DNA of 7,925 nucleotides from JBBQTU01 sp038213005 (GTDB lineage Bacteria > Planctomycetota > Phycisphaerae > Tepidisphaerales > Tepidisphaeraceae). Below the pieces are notes generated by a model, which saw only the letters and a program-made list of their open reading frames with translations, was not told the DNA's origin and did not search any database. Made by a program: the position numbers and the translations under genes. Shown here one piece after another: positions 6,331-7,925 of the stretch; position 1 is the first letter of the stretch; every line of letters starts with the position of its first letter. The stretch covers positions 1 through 7,925 of the forward strand of contig JBBQTU010000194.1 of assembly GCA_038213005.1 (NCBI GenBank). The letters run 5' to 3'.

Positions 6331-6933
6331 ATGGGTTCAAGTTACAGGAAACGAACGCTGCAACTGGTAGGGAAAGCGGGAATACTCCGGCCCCGTGAGC
6401 TACAGCAGCACGGTATTCCCCGAGAGTATCTACGGCTCCTTGAACTGGCTGGGCAAGTTCAACGGACTGGCCGGGGACTTTACGTGCTGGCAAACGCCGA
6501 GTTCACCGAGACGCATTCCATCGCCCAAGCGTGCAAACGAGTGCCGAAGGGCGTGGTTTGCCTGCTGTCGGCCCTGCGGCTCCACGGACTTACCACCCAG
6601 TTTCCCCATGAAGTCTGGCTGGCAATCGACGAGAAGGCACGCAAGCCCAAACCGAGCCAACCGCTCATCCGAATCGTGCGCTTCACCGGTGAAGCCCTTA
6701 CCTCGGGCATTCAGCAGCGGAGTATCGAAGGCGTGCAGGTGAGGTTCTATGACGCCGCCAAAACGGTGGCGGATTGTTTCAAGTACAGGAACAAGATCGG
6801 TCTTGATGTCGCCATCGAGGCGCTGCGGGATTGCTGGCGGAAGAAGAAAGCGACCATGAATCAACTCCACCAAGCAGCCAAGGTGTGCCGAGTTGCTGTG
6901 GTCATGCAGCCGTACATGGAGTCGCTGACGTGA
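6331..6933 (+). CDS. AbiEi-family antitoxin / winged-helix transcriptional regulator
   Basis: The 200-residue product resembles AbiEi-type proteins, the antitoxin and autorepressor half of type IV toxin-antitoxin systems involved in abortive infection. Residues about 8-55 form a predicted winged helix: RELQQHGIPREYLRLLELAG for the helices, then QRTGRGLYVL for the wing. Residues about 73-200 carry features I associate with this family: VVCLLSALRLHGLTTQ (76-91), PHEVWLAI, VRFTGEAL and KTVADCFKYRNKIGLDVAIE (144-163). In such systems the antitoxin counteracts a nucleotidyltransferase toxin (AbiEii) without direct binding and represses the operon. The ATG at 6331 has a good ribosome site (AAAGGA) and lies behind a promoter with a palindrome. 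The stop TGA overlaps a GTG that would start the next cistron, but that cistron is truncated. It lies between the clpP group and a tRNA gene, a typical place for accessory genes. It may now act as an orphan regulator. Confidence 0.85.
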   Translation: MGSSYRKRTLQLVGKAGILRPRELQQHGIPREYLRLLELAGQVQRTGRGLYVLANAEFTETHSIAQACKRVPKGVVCLLSALRLHGLTTQFPHEVWLAIDEKARKPKPSQPLIRIVRFTGEALTSGIQQRSIEGVQVRFYDAAKTVADCFKYRNKIGLDVAIEALRDCWRKKKATMNQLHQAAKVCRVAVVMQPYMESLT

Positions 6934-7043
6934 GCAAGGAAAAGCCCACCAACCTGGCTGGCTTCCTCTGGCCGGTCGCAGAAGCCGTGAAATCCGGCGA
7001 CCGCTTCGCCAAGAAGTGGGCACCGAGCGGGCCGTGGGCATAG
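6930..7043 (+). pseudogene. Remnant of the second cistron after the AbiEi gene (37 codons)
   Basis: A GTG at 6930-6932 overlaps the antitoxin stop TGA (6931-6933) in the GTGA arrangement typical of coupled antitoxin-toxin pairs. The frame reads VSKEKPTNLAGFLWPVAEAV and continues KSGDRFAKKWAPSGPWA to TAG at 7041-7043. Full AbiEii toxins have roughly 300 residues, so this is at most an N-terminal scrap. The opening SKEKPTNLA resembles AbiEii starts as I remember them. The pattern NLAxFxWxVA followed by GD also recalls the N-terminus of type I restriction methylase HsdM. Neither can be settled by eye. I see no continuation of either family in other frames downstream. It could still be a short genuine peptide gene. 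Confidence 0.45.
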
Positions 7044-7194
7044 GCATGGGTGGATGGCTGAGTTGCGGCATTCCATGTCGGCGATGACAGGGCGATGGGG
7101 TGCGGCTAAATCCATACCCGTTCCAATACCCTTTTCAGCCCAAAACCGAAGCGGGCCGAGCCTTAAAACGGCATTCGGTTCCTCAAGCATAAAA

Positions 7195-7231
7195 CGCCCG
7201 TAATGCCAGTATAAAACTGGAATTGCAGGCG
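7195..7231 (-). terminator. Probable terminator of tRNA-Ser
   Basis: Bases 7195-7210 and 7216-7231 form an imperfect 16-position stem (13 Watson-Crick pairs plus one wobble) around an ATAAA loop, with CCAGT/ACTGG next to the loop. On the - strand the stem is followed by TTTT (7191-7194). It begins ten bases after the 3' end of tRNA-Ser, the right place and orientation to end that transcript. Confidence 0.55.
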
Positions 7232-7240
7232 TTCATCAAA

Positions 7241-7327
7241 CGGAGGCGACAGGATTCGAACCTGTGATACCCTTGCGGGCACTCCGGTTTTCAAGACCGG
7301 TGCAATCAACCGCTCTGCCACGCCTCC
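7241..7327 (-). tRNA. tRNA-Ser (anticodon UGA)
   Basis: On the - strand the 87-base gene begins GGAGGCG and ends CGCCTCC plus discriminator G, giving a perfect seven-pair acceptor stem. It has a D-arm (GGCAGAGCGGTTGA), an anticodon stem ACCGG/CCGGA-type around TCTTGAA with anticodon TGA at 7293-7291, a long variable arm (GCCCGCAAGGGT) typical of serine tRNAs, and a T-arm ACAGGTTCGAATCCTGT. It reads UCN serine codons, mainly UCA. No CCA is encoded: the next bases are TTT, so CCA must be added by nucleotidyltransferase. Its 3' end faces the AbiEi region. I found no second copy of the tRNA 3' end that would mark an integration site in this window. Confidence 0.97.
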
Positions 7328-7342
7328 TCATTCAGCAGTCTG

Positions 7343-7370
7343 AGTTTACCCCAGCGCCCGCCGCAGTCAA
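7343..7370 (-). promoter_or_regulatory. Candidate promoter of tRNA-Ser
   Basis: On the - strand TTGACT (7365-7370) and TAAACT (7343-7348) are 16 bases apart, matching five and four of six consensus positions. Transcription would start near 7336, about nine bases before the mature tRNA 5' end at 7327, which leaves a short 5' leader for RNase P to remove. Confidence 0.45.
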
Positions 7371-7664
7371 AATGCCGGGTCCTGCGGCCTATGGCGTCGA
7401 TGGTCCTGTGCATCGGCGACAGAGCGGGAGTTGGGAGGGTCAATGCCGCGCAAAGAAAGGCCACCGGAGCAATTCGGTGCACCTCTGTGCTGGGCTCGAG
7501 GCGGCGCACGCAGCCATGCCAGGCTGGTGTGGGCAAAAGCAGGCACGAGCGGGCGCGTCACAGCCTGCCTGCCTCCCGCCGTCCTGCGGAGTTACGGGGT
7601 TACCTGGTCGGGATACACGGGGCTGACGCGTGGGGCTGCTCTCCCCTGTGCGGGGTCGGGTCTG

Positions 7665-7670
7665 TACAAT
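7665..7670 (+). promoter_or_regulatory. Candidate -10 box of cinA
   Basis: TACAAT lies nine bases before the cinA ATG (7680-7682), matching five of six -10 consensus positions. No -35 hexamer is seen at the usual distance. A start point about seven bases downstream would give a leader of only a few bases, and no Shine-Dalgarno is present between box and ATG (CCGCCGCTG). Confidence 0.4.
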
Positions 7671-7679
7671 CCGCCGCTG

Positions 7680-7925
7680 ATGACTTCGATCATTCTTTCA
7701 ATCGGTGACGAGTTGGTGCTGGGGCAGACTGTCGACACCAATTCCGCGTGGCTCAGCCGGCAGTTGGCTTCGGTGGGGTGCGATATTGTGGCGCACGAGA
7801 CGGTGAGTGACGATCAGGCCGCCATTGAACGGTCGATTCGTGAACTGGCCCCACGATGCGACTGCCTGATTGTCACCGGCGGGCTAGGACCCACCGAAGA
7901 TGACCTGACGCGTCAGGCTGTGGCG
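7680..7925 (+). CDS. cinA: CinA family protein, N-terminal part (cut by window end)
   Basis: The first 82 codons encode the start of the molybdopterin-binding-like (MoaB/CinA-N) domain: SIILSIGDELVLGQTVDTNS near the N-terminus and GGLGPTEDDLTR at about 67-78, both hallmarks of CinA. Full CinA proteins usually have about 410-420 residues and add a C-terminal nicotinamide-nucleotide amidase domain, which would lie beyond the window. CinA proteins act in pyridine nucleotide recycling and ADP-ribose hydrolysis, and are named for competence induction in Streptococcus. The ATG at 7680 is the only start that fits the domain border. No ribosome site is visible, consistent with near-leaderless translation. 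Confidence 0.93.
   Translation, partial: MTSIILSIGDELVLGQTVDTNSAWLSRQLASVGCDIVAHETVSDDQAAIERSIRELAPRCDCLIVTGGLGPTEDDLTRQAVA

Larger units (their letters stand above)
7328..7679. other. Intergenic stretch with short hairpins, no gene recognised
   Basis: Between tRNA-Ser and cinA I find promoters at both ends but no convincing gene. Open frames here have no recognisable motif or ribosome site. Inverted repeats include GCCGCA/TGCGGC (7360-7365, 7383-7388), CAGCC/GGCTG (7511-7515, 7522-7526) and GCAGGCA/TGCCTGC (7539-7545, 7566-7572). I checked by eye for RNase P, SRP RNA and tmRNA core motifs and saw none. An unrecognised structured RNA cannot be excluded. Confidence 0.4.

Noticed and set aside
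6263..6331. 22-codon frame ending in TAATG at the AbiEi start, suggesting a leader peptide
   Set aside because: It runs through the promoter and palindrome, upstream of the predicted transcription start, and its ribosome site is too close to the ATG. The overlap is probably coincidence.
7054..7203. Small open frame of 49 codons (MAELRHSMSAM...) between the cistron remnant and tRNA-Ser
   Set aside because: It has no ribosome site, no recognised motif, and its end runs into the terminator stem.
7264..7626. Open frame of 120 codons across tRNA-Ser and the gap before cinA
   Set aside because: It starts inside the tRNA gene on the opposite strand and has no ribosome site or motif; open frames are common in GC-rich noncoding DNA.
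1..7925. CRISPR arrays, insertion sequences, rRNA genes
   Set aside because: No set of regularly spaced repeats, no transposase motif with flanking inverted repeats and no rRNA core sequence could be found by reading both strands.

Overview
The window looks like chromosomal DNA from a GC-rich bacterium, most likely a planctomycete and perhaps of the Phycisphaerae. This is inferred from gene content and architecture, not from a marker gene: a fused AroD-AroE protein next to dapA, two tandem clpP genes, weak or absent Shine-Dalgarno sequences before several genes, and a tRNA-Ser without an encoded CCA. No database search was possible, so the taxon is a hypothesis.

Layout. Bases 2-46 are probably the last codons of a gene entering from the left. 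A + strand pair follows, six bases apart: dapA (86-964, lysine/diaminopimelate branch) and a bifunctional 3-dehydroquinate dehydratase/shikimate dehydrogenase (971-2545, shikimate pathway). Facing it on the - strand is a protein-kinase-like gene (2580-3827) with an unrecognised N-terminal region. About 125 bases upstream of that gene lies a tight - strand group, read from right to left: an N-terminally extended clpP (5995-5273), a second clpP (5268-4618) and a small coiled-coil lipoprotein gene (4608-3952). The gaps are 4 and 9 bases, so the three are probably cotranscribed from a promoter near 6023-6051. Just upstream of that promoter is a tandem 13-base repeat.

To the right, the region changes from housekeeping to accessory. 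A gene for an AbiEi-type winged-helix antitoxin/regulator (6331-6933, +) follows a promoter that overlaps a perfect 9-base inverted repeat, a likely self-regulatory operator. The second cistron that should follow begins with a GTGA stop/start overlap but is cut to 37 codons, so the module appears broken. Next comes tRNA-Ser(UGA) on the - strand (7327-7241) with its own promoter and a probable terminator. A 352-base stretch without a recognised gene follows, and then the start of cinA (7680 to the window end, +), probably read from a near-leaderless transcript.

The observations most worth following up are: the two ClpP paralogues depart from the canonical active site in different places (Asn for the triad Asp in one, an AESGG nucleophile elbow in the other); the operator-like palindrome before the orphan AbiEi gene and its truncated partner; and the kinase-like protein with three evenly spaced VFA[N/T]D units. 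I found no CRISPR array, transposase, rRNA gene or convincing wholly new system.
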